Shown in pieces: positions 51,026-63,897 of a DNA stretch of 64,000 bases. Every line of letters starts with the position of its first letter. The stretch's first letter is position 1. A program made the translations under genes and the position numbers. The DNA comes from Hypericibacter adhaerens (GTDB lineage: Bacteria > Pseudomonadota > Alphaproteobacteria > Dongiales > Dongiaceae): positions 5,377,001 to 5,441,000 of the forward strand of contig NZ_CP042582.1 in assembly GCF_008728835.1 (NCBI RefSeq), read 5' to 3'. Under the pieces are notes generated by a model, which searched no databases, had not been told where the DNA came from, and saw only the letters and a program-made list of their open reading frames with translations.

Positions 51026-51796
51026 TTAACCGACCCGCTGCAGCAGATGGAGCTCGCAGACATAGGGGAACTCGACGCTGCCGCTGGCCAGGATCTCCGG
51101 ATGATCGGCCATGAGCCGGTCGACCTGCGCGCGCACCGCCGCCTGCTCGGCCGGCGCCATGGCGGCGATGAAGCTGGTGGAGAGGACGCGGTCATAGACC
51201 CCGGAGCGCGGCATGCGGTGATGGAACTCGTGCCGGCTCTGCCGCACCAGCCGGAAGCGCGGATCCCCGAGCACCTGCCGCCAGGCCCCGGTCGCATAAC
51301 GCCTTGTGCCGCCCGCATGGTGATCGAACAACTGGGTCAGCGCCGCGACCCAGGGCACCCGCTCGTCGCGGAGGTTCCAGATCAACGCCAGATGGCCGCC
51401 CGGCGCCAGCACGCGGTGGATCTCCGCCGCGGCCGGCTCATAGTCGAACCAGTGGAAGGACTGGGCGCAGCAGACGAGATCGACCGCGCCATCGGCGAGC
51501 GGGATCGCCTCGGCCGTTCCGTCGAGCAGCCCGACCGGCAGATCGAGCGCCGCGAGCCGCGCCGCCATCTCGCGCACCGGCTCGACCGCATAGAGGCGCG
51601 GCGCGGGGCCGCCTGTCCGGGCTGCAACATGCGCCGCCAGAACCCGGGTGAACTTTCCGGTTCCGGCACCGAGGTCGAGCACGGCCCTGGCGCCCGCCAG
51701 CGGCAGATCCCCGAGCAAGGCCTCCGGATACTCGGGACGGCCGGTTTCGTATTCCGCCGCCCGGTTGGCAAAACCCTTCGCTGCCGTTGCAATCAT
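51026..51796 (-). CDS. Class I SAM-dependent methyltransferase
   Basis: A 256-residue methyltransferase. SAM motifs are VLDLGAGTGKFTRVLA (about 39-54), the acidic strand end YAVEPV and the CCAQSFHWFDY post-motif of UbiE/COQ5-like small-molecule methyltransferases. The substrate is unknown. It is divergent from the aminotransferase gene at 51873 with a 76-base gap. Confidence 0.86.
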   Translation of the reverse strand: MIATAAKGFANRAAEYETGRPEYPEALLGDLPLAGARAVLDLGAGTGKFTRVLAAHVAARTGGPAPRLYAVEPVREMAARLAALDLPVGLLDGTAEAIPLADGAVDLVCCAQSFHWFDYEPAAAEIHRVLAPGGHLALIWNLRDERVPWVAALTQLFDHHAGGTRRYATGAWRQVLGDPRFRLVRQSRHEFHHRMPRSGVYDRVLSTSFIAAMAPAEQAAVRAQVDRLMADHPEILASGSVEFPYVCELHLLQRVG

Positions 51797-51872
51797 GTTG
51801 CGTGAATTCCTCGCGACCGGTTCGCTTTCGCCCGTGACAAGCGCCGCCCCGGGCGGCTAGATCAAGGCGCCC

Positions 51873-53051
51873 ATGACCTATCACATCAACAGGCTTCTCG
51901 CAGCCGTCGCGGCGCCGCCGATCGCGGAAGCCCATGGCTGGATCAAGGGCCGGGAATTTCCCGCCGACAAGCCCCTGATCGACGTGGCGCAGGCGGTGCC
52001 GGGCTATCCGCCGCCCCGCGAGCTGACCGATCATCTGGCCCGCATCATCGGCGAGCCGGCCTCGGCGCGCTATACCGAGATCGAGGGCATGCCGGCCCTG
52101 CGCCAGGCGCTGGCCGCCGACATGGGCGCCTTCTACGGTGCCAGCATCGCGGCCGCCGACACGCTCATCGCCGCCGGCTGCAACCAGGCCTTCTGCCTCG
52201 CCGTGACGGCGCTGGCGGGGCCCGGCGACGAGATCCTCCTGCCGCTGCCCTATTACTTCAATCACCAGATGTGGCTCGACATGCAGGGCCTCAAGGCCGT
52301 GCATCTGCCGTTCCGGCCCGATCGCGGCGGCGTGCCCGATCCGGCGGATGCCGAGAAGCTCATCGGCCCGAAGGCGCGCGCGATCGTGCTGGTGACGCCC
52401 AACAACCCGACCGGCGCGATCTATCCGCCCGAGACGATCAAGGCCTTCTACGATCTGGCGAAGCGGCGCGGCCTGGCGCTGATCCTCGACGAGACCTATC
52501 GCGATTTCCTGCCGCGGGACGGCGCGCCTCACGACCTCTTCGCCGAGCCCGACTGGCGCGACACGCTGGTGCAGCTCTACAGCTTCTCGAAGGTCTATTG
52601 CCTGACCGGTTATCGCGTCGGCTCGATCATCGCCGGCCCCGCCCTCATCGCCGAGATCGCCAAGGCGATGGACACGGTCGCGATCTGCGCCCCGCGCGTC
52701 GGCCAGCTCGCGGCCCTCTACGGGCTCGAGCATCTGAAGGGCTGGCGTGTCGGCAACACCGCCATGATGCGCGAGCGCCTGCAGGCGCTGGTGCAGGCGC
52801 TCAAGGCCAACGATATCGGCTACGAGCTGATCAGCGCCGGCGCCTACTTCGCCTATCTGCGCCATCCCTTCAAGGGCCGCGCGGCGGGCGAGGTCGCGCG
52901 GGCGCTGGCGGCGGAACAGAACATCCTGGCGCTGCCGGGCAATATGTTCGGCCCGGGCCAAGAGGAATTTTTGCGCTTCGCCTTCGCCAACGTGCCGGCC
53001 GAAACCATGCCCGCGATCGGCCGGCGGCTGGCCCAGAGCCATCGCCCGTGA
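51873..53051 (+). CDS. Class I/II PLP-dependent aminotransferase
   Basis: A 392-residue fold-type I aminotransferase. Key features are GYPPPRELTDHL, RYTEIEGMPALRQAL, VTPNNPTGAIYP (Asn and Pro-containing cofactor contacts), DETYRDF and the Schiff-base Lys in YSFSKVYCLTGYRVGS, with a C-terminal Arg motif. It transfers an amino group between an amino acid and a 2-oxo acid; the specificity is not readable. The small phosphatase gene follows 32 bases downstream. Confidence 0.88.
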   Translation: MTYHINRLLAAVAAPPIAEAHGWIKGREFPADKPLIDVAQAVPGYPPPRELTDHLARIIGEPASARYTEIEGMPALRQALAADMGAFYGASIAAADTLIAAGCNQAFCLAVTALAGPGDEILLPLPYYFNHQMWLDMQGLKAVHLPFRPDRGGVPDPADAEKLIGPKARAIVLVTPNNPTGAIYPPETIKAFYDLAKRRGLALILDETYRDFLPRDGAPHDLFAEPDWRDTLVQLYSFSKVYCLTGYRVGSIIAGPALIAEIAKAMDTVAICAPRVGQLAALYGLEHLKGWRVGNTAMMRERLQALVQALKANDIGYELISAGAYFAYLRHPFKGRAAGEVARALAAEQNILALPGNMFGPGQEEFLRFAFANVPAETMPAIGRRLAQSHRP

Positions 53052-53082
53052 GCCATTGATTCTCGAGACCAGAGACCCCGCG

Positions 53083-53694
53083 ATGAAACGCCTTACCATC
53101 CGTGTCGGCGGCCTGCACACGATCGATGCCGACCTGCCGGTCTTCAAGCCGACGCATCTGATCGGCATCCTCGATCCCACCATGCCGGAGCCGGGCGGCT
53201 ACCGGCATGTCGGGCCCGATATCGACCGGATCCTGCTGCGCTATCTCGACCGCGAGGTGGAACGCGAGCATTCGCCGCGGCCCGAGCATGTCGAGACCAA
53301 GCTCGCCGCGATCGAGCGGGCCATGGCCGCCCTGGACAAGGCCCCGGTGAAGCTCTTCATCCATTGCCATGCCGGGGCCAGCCGCAGCACCGCCACCGCC
53401 TATCTGGCGCTCGCCCGGCAGCTCGGTCCGGCCGAAGCCGAGGCCGCCTTCGCGGAGCTGCTGCGCATCACCAACAAGCCCTGGCCCAACCGGCGCATCG
53501 TCGAGTTCGGCGACGCGCTGCTCGGCGGCGGCGGCCGGCTGCTCAAGCCGCTCGACGCCTATCGCGAGGCCAACCGCAACCGCCTGCCCGCCCTCCTGCG
53601 CCTCCACCGCATCCGCGCCATCCGCGATCCCGGCTATGCCGAGCGCCTCGGCATGAAGAAGAGCTGGACCGTCGAGGAACGGACGAAGAAGTAG
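53083..53694 (+). CDS. Tyrosine/dual-specificity phosphatase-like protein
   Basis: A 203-residue protein with the cysteine phosphatase signature HCHAGASRS (CX5R; Cys in residues about 100-108) and a preceding Asp region THLIGILDPTMPEPGG that could hold the general acid. It is predicted to hydrolyse phosphotyrosine or phosphorylated small molecules. ATG 53083 aligns better than 53056. It lies between two aminotransferase genes and an exporter, but no joint function is evident. Confidence 0.8.
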   Translation: MKRLTIRVGGLHTIDADLPVFKPTHLIGILDPTMPEPGGYRHVGPDIDRILLRYLDREVEREHSPRPEHVETKLAAIERAMAALDKAPVKLFIHCHAGASRSTATAYLALARQLGPAEAEAAFAELLRITNKPWPNRRIVEFGDALLGGGGRLLKPLDAYREANRNRLPALLRLHRIRAIRDPGYAERLGMKKSWTVEERTKK

Positions 53695-53709
53695 CCGTCC
53701 CGCGCCGTT

Positions 53710-53811
53710 ATCCCCTCCCCCGTTCAGGGGCAGGGTCAGGGAGGGGGCCGCGCGATATCGACACCGCGTCGTCCCCCTTCCTAACCTTCCCCCGCAAGAG
53801 GGGAAGGGACA
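53710..53811. repeat. Dispersed GC-rich palindromic intergenic repeat, intact copy
   Basis: Ends CCCCTCCCCC-GTTCAGG-GGCAGGGTCAGGG and CCTTCCTAACCTTCCCCCGC-AAGAGGGGAAGGG match the copies at 16461 and 56149/57314. It sits in the gap before the EamA transporter. Confidence 0.7.
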
Positions 53812-53965
53812 ACATCTCGCCTGACAATCTCCATCCCCACCCACCGTCACCATGACAATCCCTCCACCCGCCCGCATGACCGCCATGCAGCGGCGCCCCG
53901 GTGACGCGGGCGGTTGAACGTTCATAATGCGGCCCGTCGATCTTCGGGCGTGAGCGGGCCGACCC

Positions 53966-54913
53966 TTGCCGATCTCGATCCTCTATATCGTCACCGTGCT
54001 GATCTGGGGCACCTCCTGGTACGCGATGCGCTTCCAGATCGGGGCGGTGCCGGAGCTGCAGTCGATCGCCTACCGCTATCTGCTCTCGGCCGCCCTGCTG
54101 ATCCTCTTTTGCCTCGTCACGCGCCGGCGCCTGCGCTTCGGCTGGCGCGACCATCTCTTCTGCGCGATCCAGGGCGCCACGCTGTTCTGGTTCAACTATC
54201 TCCTGTTCTACATCGCCGCCTCGCGCATCCCGACCGGGCTGCTCGCGATCTGCTTCTCGACCATCGTGGTCATGAACATCGCCAACGGCGCGCTCTTCTT
54301 CGGCACCCGCACCGAGCGCCGCGTCTGGTTCGGGGCGCTCATCGGCATGGCGGGGCTGGGCCTCGTCTTCCTGCCGGCGATCCTCGGCATCGAGTTCTCG
54401 CGCGCCCATCTCGAGGGGCTGATCCTTTCCCTGGTCGCCACCTTTTCCGCCTCGCTCGGCAACATGGTCTCGGTCCGCCACAAGCGGGCCGGCATCCCCG
54501 TGGTGGAGAGCAACGCGCTGGGCATGGGCTATGGCGCGCTCCTGGGGCTGGTCGCGGCCGGCCTTTTCAGCGCCCCCTACCGCTTCGACGGGGGCGCCCC
54601 GTTCCTGCTCTCGCTGGGCTATCTCGTGGTCTTCGCCTCGGTGATCGGCTTCGGCAGCTATCTGACCCTGGTGCAGCGGATCGGCGCCGACCGGGCGGCC
54701 TATGCCAGCGTGCTGTTCCCGGTCCTGGCGATGCTGCTCTCGACCCTGTTCGAGGGCTACCGCTGGACCGCGATCGCCGGGCTGGGCATCCTGCTGGTCC
54801 TCGCCGGCAACCTGCTGGTGCTGCTGAAGCCCGCCAAGGCGGCGACCGCCCCCGCCCCGATACCGGCGGGGACGCCGGCCCCGATGCCCGCGAACCGAAC
54901 CTTAAGACCCTGA
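53966..54913 (+). CDS. EamA-family (DMT) exporter
   Basis: A 315-residue inner-membrane protein with about ten transmembrane helices in two EamA repeats (LIWGTSWYAMRFQIG near residue 12; LLSLGYLVVFASVIGFGSY in the second half). DMT exporters usually move amino acids or metabolites outward. The start is TTG 53966; the N-terminal helix begins at once, which fits the family. A Pro/Ala-rich tail follows the last helix. The gene ends 24 bases before the second aminotransferase, so the two may be co-transcribed. Confidence 0.85.
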   Translation: MPISILYIVTVLIWGTSWYAMRFQIGAVPELQSIAYRYLLSAALLILFCLVTRRRLRFGWRDHLFCAIQGATLFWFNYLLFYIAASRIPTGLLAICFSTIVVMNIANGALFFGTRTERRVWFGALIGMAGLGLVFLPAILGIEFSRAHLEGLILSLVATFSASLGNMVSVRHKRAGIPVVESNALGMGYGALLGLVAAGLFSAPYRFDGGAPFLLSLGYLVVFASVIGFGSYLTLVQRIGADRAAYASVLFPVLAMLLSTLFEGYRWTAIAGLGILLVLAGNLLVLLKPAKAATAPAPIPAGTPAPMPANRTLRP

Positions 54914-54937
54914 CCCCTAGACTGGCGGGCAGGTCCC

Positions 54938-56140
54938 ATGCCCCAGCCTCCGAGAACCCCGATGGCTCACGACGCATACCCCCAGGCCATGCTCCGCCCC
55001 GAGATCGACGCCCTGCCGGATTCCCAGATCGTCGAGGTCTGGAAGATGGGATTCGAGATCCCCGACGTGATCGGCCTCTGGGTCGGCGAAGGCGACATCC
55101 CGACCCCGCAGTTCATCTGCGACGCGGCGGCGGACGCGCTCAAGGCCGGCCACACCTTCTACACCTACAAGCAGGGCATCCCGGCGCTGCGCCAGGCGCT
55201 GGCGCGCTACCACACCCGCATCAACGGCGTGCCGATGGCGCCCGAGCGCATCACCGTCACCAGCGCCGGCATGAACGCGATGATGCTGATCGCCGAGATG
55301 CTGGTGAGCCAGGGCGACAACATCGTCGTGGTTTCGCCGGTATGGCCCAACTTCGCGCGCTCGATCGAGATCATGGGCGGCACCGCCCGCGAGGTGGCGC
55401 TCGAGCCCGGCAATGACGGCTGGCGGCTCGATCTCGACAAGCTCTTCCGCGCCGTCGATGCGCGCACCCGCGCGATCTACCTGGCCACGCCGGGCAACCC
55501 GACCGGCTGGCTGATGGAGCACGAGCAGATGAAGGCCGTGCTCGAATTCGCCCGCAAGCGCGGGATCTTCGTCATCTCGGACGAGGTCTATCACCGCTTC
55601 ACCTACGACCGGCCGGTGGCGCCCTCCTTCCTCGAGGTCGCGGCGCCCGACGATCCGCTCTTCATCGTCCACAGCTTCTCCAAGAGCTGGGCCATGACCG
55701 GCTGGCGCGTGGGCTGGACCGTGATGCCGCAGCGCGTGGTGGGTGCCATCGACCGCCTGATCGAATACAACACCTCGGGCGGCGTGCAGGCGCTGCAGGA
55801 GGCCTGCGTCGTGGCGCTGGAGCAGGGCGAGCCCTTCGTGAAGGAGCTGGTCGAGCGCTGCCACCAGGCGCACGACCTCGTCGTCAAGCGCCTCAACGCG
55901 ATGAAGGGCGTCCATGTCGTGCCGGCGCCCGCGGCCTTCTACGTGATGCTGCAGGTCGAGGGCATGGGCCCGTCGCTGCCCTTCGCCAAGCGCCTCGTCA
56001 AGGAAGCCCGCGTCGGCCTCGCCCCCGGCAGCGCCTTCGGCGCCGGCGGCGAAGGCCACCTGCGCCTCTGCTTCGCCTCGAGCCACGAGCGGCTGGCGAA
56101 GGCGATGGACCGGCTGGAAGGGTTCTTCGGCAAGCGGTGA
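54938..56140 (+). CDS. Class I/II PLP-dependent aminotransferase (second)
   Basis: A 400-residue aminotransferase of the aspartate-aminotransferase fold. Motifs are WVGEGDIPTPQF, ATPGNPTGWLM, SDEVYHRFTYD, the Schiff-base Lys in HSFSKSWAMTGWRVGW and the C-terminal RLCFASS with the substrate-binding Arg. It is related to, but clearly distinct from, the enzyme at 51873. Start ATG 54938 has GGGCAGG upstream; ATG 54962 is possible. The product or substrate is unknown; the EamA exporter just upstream may export it. Confidence 0.88.
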   Translation: MPQPPRTPMAHDAYPQAMLRPEIDALPDSQIVEVWKMGFEIPDVIGLWVGEGDIPTPQFICDAAADALKAGHTFYTYKQGIPALRQALARYHTRINGVPMAPERITVTSAGMNAMMLIAEMLVSQGDNIVVVSPVWPNFARSIEIMGGTAREVALEPGNDGWRLDLDKLFRAVDARTRAIYLATPGNPTGWLMEHEQMKAVLEFARKRGIFVISDEVYHRFTYDRPVAPSFLEVAAPDDPLFIVHSFSKSWAMTGWRVGWTVMPQRVVGAIDRLIEYNTSGGVQALQEACVVALEQGEPFVKELVERCHQAHDLVVKRLNAMKGVHVVPAPAAFYVMLQVEGMGPSLPFAKRLVKEARVGLAPGSAFGAGGEGHLRLCFASSHERLAKAMDRLEGFFGKR

Positions 56141-56148
56141 GGCGCGTT

Positions 56149-56176
56149 CTTATCCCCTCTCCCGCTTGCGGGAGAG
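56149..56176. repeat. Left part of palindromic repeat split by the IS110 element
   Basis: ATCCCCTCTCCC-GCTTGC-GGGAGAG ends exactly at the left IS boundary. Its continuation resumes at 57314 (GGTTAGGG...), restoring the pattern of the intact copies. Confidence 0.82.
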
Positions 56177-56191
56177 CGACTGTGTTGCCAG

Positions 56192-57381
<1,190 letters not shown>

Positions 57382-57393
57382 TAGCAAGCTCGC

Positions 57394-60075
<2,682 letters not shown>

Positions 60076-60729
60076 GGTCTTCTCTCCCTTGGATCGCGCG
60101 CGAGGCAGGGAATTGGCCGCGAGGGGAACCGCCCGCGACTCGGAAGCCCGCGCACTGGCGTGAATCGGTGCGACGGCCTTTTATCACGGTCCGCGGCCCG
60201 CTATCGAGGCCGGGACGACATGGCGGCCTTGCCGGGATCGAATGATCCCAACCGCGATGGCTTCATGACAGAAAGGCAAGCCCGCAAACGGCCGGCTTGT
60301 GATCAGGATCGGGCACCGGAAGCCCCGGGGCAGAAATCACAATTTCGCCATTTTCGCGGCCCAAAGGCGCCACGATGCGCCCCTACCTCTTGAAGCGTCG
60401 GAGACCTTCCCTCTCCGGCACAGGCGCTCCAGCCCGCCTCAGCACTGGCCCCCAATAGGCTGGAATAGGATGACCGTCCAGCTTCCCCCCCGACGGACAT
60501 CCCTCAAGCGCCGCGCTTCCGTCCCATCCCCGGAAGCGCGGCGCCGCTGTTTTGGGCCCCCGCTCCAAACCCGATCCGGCCTGCGACGCCCGGCCCTCGC
60601 AAGCTCCGGGGGACGCAAGCTAGAGTGCGCAGCCCCAGGAACCCCCGCGAACCCGACGGGGTTTGCGGGCGCTCGGCCGCCCGGAGAGTCCCGGGCCCAT
60701 GGGTTTGAGCTTCGCGAGAAAGTCCGGAT
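60076..60729. other. Intergenic region between acnA and ccmA
   Basis: About 650 bases with no supported gene: open frames on both strands here lack starts with ribosome-binding sites and have Arg/Pro-rich, shadow-like translations. It should hold the divergent promoters of acnA and the ccm genes; no clear promoter or riboswitch was recognised. Confidence 0.5.
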
Positions 60730-61428
60730 TTGTCGGCAACAGCGTCCCCCTCGTCCCGAACCGCACCGGTCGACCCGGCCCCGGCAATTCCCGATCCCGC
60801 GAGCCCGGCGCTGGCGGTCGAAGGCCTCGCCTGCCAGCGGGGCGAACGGCTGCTGTTCGAGGGGCTGGGCTTCGCGCTGGCGCCGGGTCAGCTCCTGCTG
60901 CTGACAGGCCCCAATGGCAGCGGCAAATCGAGCCTGCTGCGGGTCCTGGCGGGGCTCAATGCGCCGGCGGCGGGCCGCATCGCCTGGCGCGGACGCCCCA
61001 TCGCCGAGGACCCCGCCGCCCATCGCCAGCGGCTGCGCTTCCTGACCCACCTCGACGGCGTCAAGCCGGCCCTGACCGTGACCGAGAATCTTGCCTTCTG
61101 GGCGGCGCTGACAGGCGCGCCCGCCGCCCGCGCCGGGACGGCGCTCGAGGCCTTCGGCCTGGAGCGGATCGCCGACCTGCCGGCCCGGTTCCTGTCGGCG
61201 GGCCAGCGCCGGCGCCTGGCCTTGTCGCGGCTGACGCTGGCGCCGGCGGCCCTGTGGCTGCTCGACGAGCCCTCGACCAGCCTCGATGCCGAGGGCGTGG
61301 AGCGGCTGCTGGCCGCCATCGCCGCCCATCGCGCCCAAGGCGGCATCGCGGTGGTCGCGACCCATGACCGGCTGGCGCTCCAGCCGAGCGACGAGCTCCG
61401 CCTCGCCGAGCGCGGAGCCGCGTCATGA
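60730..61428 (+). CDS. ccmA: Haem exporter ATP-binding protein CcmA
   Basis: A 232-residue ABC ATPase of cytochrome c maturation. Walker A is GPNGSGKSS, signature LSAGQRRR, Walker B LWLLDEPSTSLD and switch region VATHDR. It drives release of holo-CcmE together with CcmB and CcmC. TTG 60730 gives the usual length; about 27 N-terminal residues precede the conserved LAVEGLACQRG, so an internal start is possible. It overlaps ccmB by four bases. Confidence 0.9.
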   Translation: MSATASPSSRTAPVDPAPAIPDPASPALAVEGLACQRGERLLFEGLGFALAPGQLLLLTGPNGSGKSSLLRVLAGLNAPAAGRIAWRGRPIAEDPAAHRQRLRFLTHLDGVKPALTVTENLAFWAALTGAPAARAGTALEAFGLERIADLPARFLSAGQRRRLALSRLTLAPAALWLLDEPSTSLDAEGVERLLAAIAAHRAQGGIAVVATHDRLALQPSDELRLAERGAAS

Positions 61429-62144
61429 GCGCGGAACGCCTCCTCGCCGAGCCGGTGGCGACACCGGCGCCGGGCGCGCTGCGCAGCTTCCTCGCCATCC
61501 TGGGGCGCGACCTGCGGCTCATCCTGCGCCATGGCTCGGAAGCGGCGACGGCGCTCGCGTTCTTTCTGCTGGCCGTGCTGCTCTTCCCCTTCGGTCTCGG
61601 CCCCGAGCCCGATCTTCTCGCCCGCATCGCGGCCGGAATCCTCTGGGTGGTGGCGCTCCTGGCTTCGCTCATCGCGCTCGACCGCCTCTTCGCGGAGGAT
61701 TTCCAGGATGGCAGCCTGGAGCAGCTGGCCCTGGCCCCTTTGCCGCTGCCGCTGGTGGTGCTGGCCAAGCTCGGCGCCCATTGGCTCGCGACCGGCCTGC
61801 CGATGGTGATCCTGGCGCCGCTGCTGGCCCTCATGCTGCATATGGATCCGGCGGGGCTGCCGGCCCTGGTCGGCTCGCTGCTGCTGGGCACGCCCTGCCT
61901 CAGCTTCATCGGCGCCGTGGGCGCCGCCCTCGTGCTCGGCGCCCGGCGCGGCGCCCTGCTGCTGCCGCTCCTGATTCTGCCGCTCTATATCCCGGTCCTG
62001 ATCTTCGGCACCGCCGCCATCGACGCGGCGTTGTCCGGCCTCTCGCCCGCCCCGCATCTCCAGCTCCTGGGCGCGATCCTGCTGGTGTCGCTCGGCATCG
62101 GACCCTTCGCCGCCGCCGCCGCGGCGAAACAGGCGCTGGGGTGA
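61425..62144 (+). CDS. ccmB: Haem exporter permease CcmB
   Basis: A 239-residue membrane protein with six predicted helices and the CcmB pattern (FLAILGRDLRLILRHGSEA; VLLFPFGLGPEPDLLARIAAGILWV; DRLFAEDFQDGSLEQL). ATG 61425 overlaps the ccmA stop (ATGA). It is the channel-side partner of CcmA in cytochrome c biogenesis. Confidence 0.93.
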   Translation: MSAERLLAEPVATPAPGALRSFLAILGRDLRLILRHGSEAATALAFFLLAVLLFPFGLGPEPDLLARIAAGILWVVALLASLIALDRLFAEDFQDGSLEQLALAPLPLPLVVLAKLGAHWLATGLPMVILAPLLALMLHMDPAGLPALVGSLLLGTPCLSFIGAVGAALVLGARRGALLLPLLILPLYIPVLIFGTAAIDAALSGLSPAPHLQLLGAILLVSLGIGPFAAAAAAKQALG

Positions 62145-62695
62145 GCGTCCGGACTCCGCGGCGCCGGACACAACCTCGTCCGTCACCCCCGCGCCCTGGT
62201 CCGGCCGTAGCCCGGCCCAAGCGTAAACTCCAGCGGGGAGCGTAAACTCCAGGGGCCCATCTCGATCCAGCGACGTCGGCTGATCGTTGGATCCCCGCTT
62301 CCGAGCGTGTGAAGAAATCGGCGATGCCAAAGAACTCTCTCGCCCCCTCCCCTCGCGGGAGGGGGTAGGGGGAGGGGCGATGCCGTGCGAGATCCTGGCA
62401 AATAAGCGGAGCCTGATCTGCTCGGGCTCGCTCGCTTGGCGCCCTGTCTAGGCCTTCTGCCTCCAGAGCGGTGATTGATCGCAGGGATGCCCCCAGCTGC
62501 GTCCGTGGCACCCCTCCCCCAACCCCCTCCCGCAAGGGGAGGGGGCTTGAGTGTTTGCCACGCCCTTGCGTGGTGCTCTCGATTTCTTCACGCGCTCTTC
62601 CGCGGGGATGACGGTTGGAGCGGATGGCAGGTCAGCGGCCTCTTGCGGCCCTTTGGCGCTTGGCAAGACCCGGCCCCGGGGCCATCCTCCGCCCC
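62145..62695. repeat. Repeat-filled gap splitting the ccm operon
   Basis: About 550 bases without a supported gene. It holds a doubled GCGTAAACTCCAG (about 62220-62250), two copies of the CTCCCTC palindrome (62342-62375 and 62512-62550) and an inverted pair of GGATCCCCGC...GTGTGAAGAAATC-like units (about 62287-62318 and 62577-62608) related to the repeat at 50050. These look like accumulated mobile intergenic repeats between ccmB and ccmC. Confidence 0.7.
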
Positions 62696-63415
62696 ATGTC
62701 GCTGCACCGTTTCGCCAATCCCGCCCGCTTCCAGCGCCTGGCGCGCCGGCTGATGCCCTGGCTGGTCGCCGCGGCCCTGCTGCTGTTCCCCTTGGGGCTG
62801 GTCCTGGCCTTCCTGGCGCCGGCCGACTATCAGCAGGGGCTCTCGGTGCGGATCATGTATATCCATGTGCCCGCCGCCTGGATGGCGCTGCAGGTCTATG
62901 CGCTGATCGCGGTCGCGAGCGCGGTGGCGCTGGTCTGGCGCCATCCGCTGGCCGATCTCTTCGCCAAGGCGGCCTCGCCGATCGGCGCCGCCTTCACGCT
63001 GATGGCGCTGGTGACCGGATCGCTCTGGGGCAAGCCGATGTGGGGCACCTGGTGGGCCTGGGATGCCCGCATGACCTCGGTGCTGATCCTCTTTTTCCTT
63101 TATCTCGGCCATATGCTGCTCTTCACCGCCTTCGACGACATGGTGCGCGGGCAGCGCGCCGCGGCGGTGCTGGCGCTGGTGGGCGCCGTCAACCTGCCGA
63201 TCATCAAGTTCTCGGTGAACTGGTGGAACACGCTGCACCAGCCGGCCTCGATCTTCCGCATGGGCGGGCCCACCATCGACAGCTCGATGCTCTGGCCGCT
63301 CTTCACCATGGCGCTGGCCTTCAACGCCTATTTCGGCGTGACGCTGCTGCTCGGCATGAGGGCCGAGCTGGTCGAGGCCCGGCTCCGCGCCCTGCAATAT
63401 GGCCGCGCCGCCTGA
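62696..63415 (+). CDS. ccmC: Haem handling protein CcmC
   Basis: A 239-residue membrane protein with six helices and the tryptophan-rich haem-binding segment WGKPMWGTWWAWDARMTS, flanked by periplasmic His residues (VRIMYIHVPAAWM; NTLHQPASI). It passes haem to CcmE. ATG 62696 starts at the conserved MSLHRFANP; the longer frame enters the repeat region. Confidence 0.95.
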   Translation: MSLHRFANPARFQRLARRLMPWLVAAALLLFPLGLVLAFLAPADYQQGLSVRIMYIHVPAAWMALQVYALIAVASAVALVWRHPLADLFAKAASPIGAAFTLMALVTGSLWGKPMWGTWWAWDARMTSVLILFFLYLGHMLLFTAFDDMVRGQRAAAVLALVGAVNLPIIKFSVNWWNTLHQPASIFRMGGPTIDSSMLWPLFTMALAFNAYFGVTLLLGMRAELVEARLRALQYGRAA

Positions 63416-63630
63416 CGGCCGGACTGCCCGTTCCCGGTTTCATTCGTTAATTCAAATATCTAGCCGCGGCGGGCGAAACCCGGCGCGGCAGGGCGTCGCT
63501 GGCGGGCGGCGCTTCCCCGATGCTATAAGCGCGCCCACGGTCCCGCGCAGAATCCCGGCCTCGGTCCCACGCTTGCCGGCTGCCCGGCCACCGACCATCT
63601 GATCCGAAAGCCATCTGATCCAGGGACGGC

Positions 63631-63897
63631 ATGGCGGGCATGAGCAGCGGACTGGACGGCTTTTTCGATATGGGCGGCTACGGCGCCTTCGTCTGGCCCG
63701 CTTACGCGCTGGTCGCGGCCCTGCTCGTCTGGCTGCTCGTCCATCGCATCGGCCGGCTGAAGCGGCGCGAGGCCGAGCTCGCCCGGCTCGAGCAGCGCCG
63801 CCAGGGCGAGCGCGCCGCGCCGGCCACGTCGACCGCCTCTTCACCGGCCGCCTCTTCCGTGCCCGCCTCCGCGGCTTCCGCGAAAGAGCGGGCATGA
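63631..63897 (+). CDS. ccmD: Haem exporter protein CcmD
   Basis: An 88-residue single-span protein. FFDMGGYGAFVWPAY (residues 11-25) and the helix at about 18-40 are the CcmD hallmark. The tail after residue 60 is Ala/Ser/Glu-rich and longer than in typical CcmD. It helps CcmE dock on the CcmABC complex. ATG 63631 is preferred to 63640. It overlaps ccmE by four bases. Confidence 0.9.
   Translation: MAGMSSGLDGFFDMGGYGAFVWPAYALVAALLVWLLVHRIGRLKRREAELARLEQRRQGERAAPATSTASSPAASSVPASAASAKERA

Noticed and set aside
51873-56140. Recent tandem duplication of the two aminotransferases
   Set aside because: They share the fold and motifs but differ throughout, so an old divergence or independent recruitment is more likely.
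60299-60904. 201-codon plus frame before ccmA
   Set aside because: Arg/Pro/Ser-rich translation with no ribosome-binding site; it runs into ccmA in another frame.
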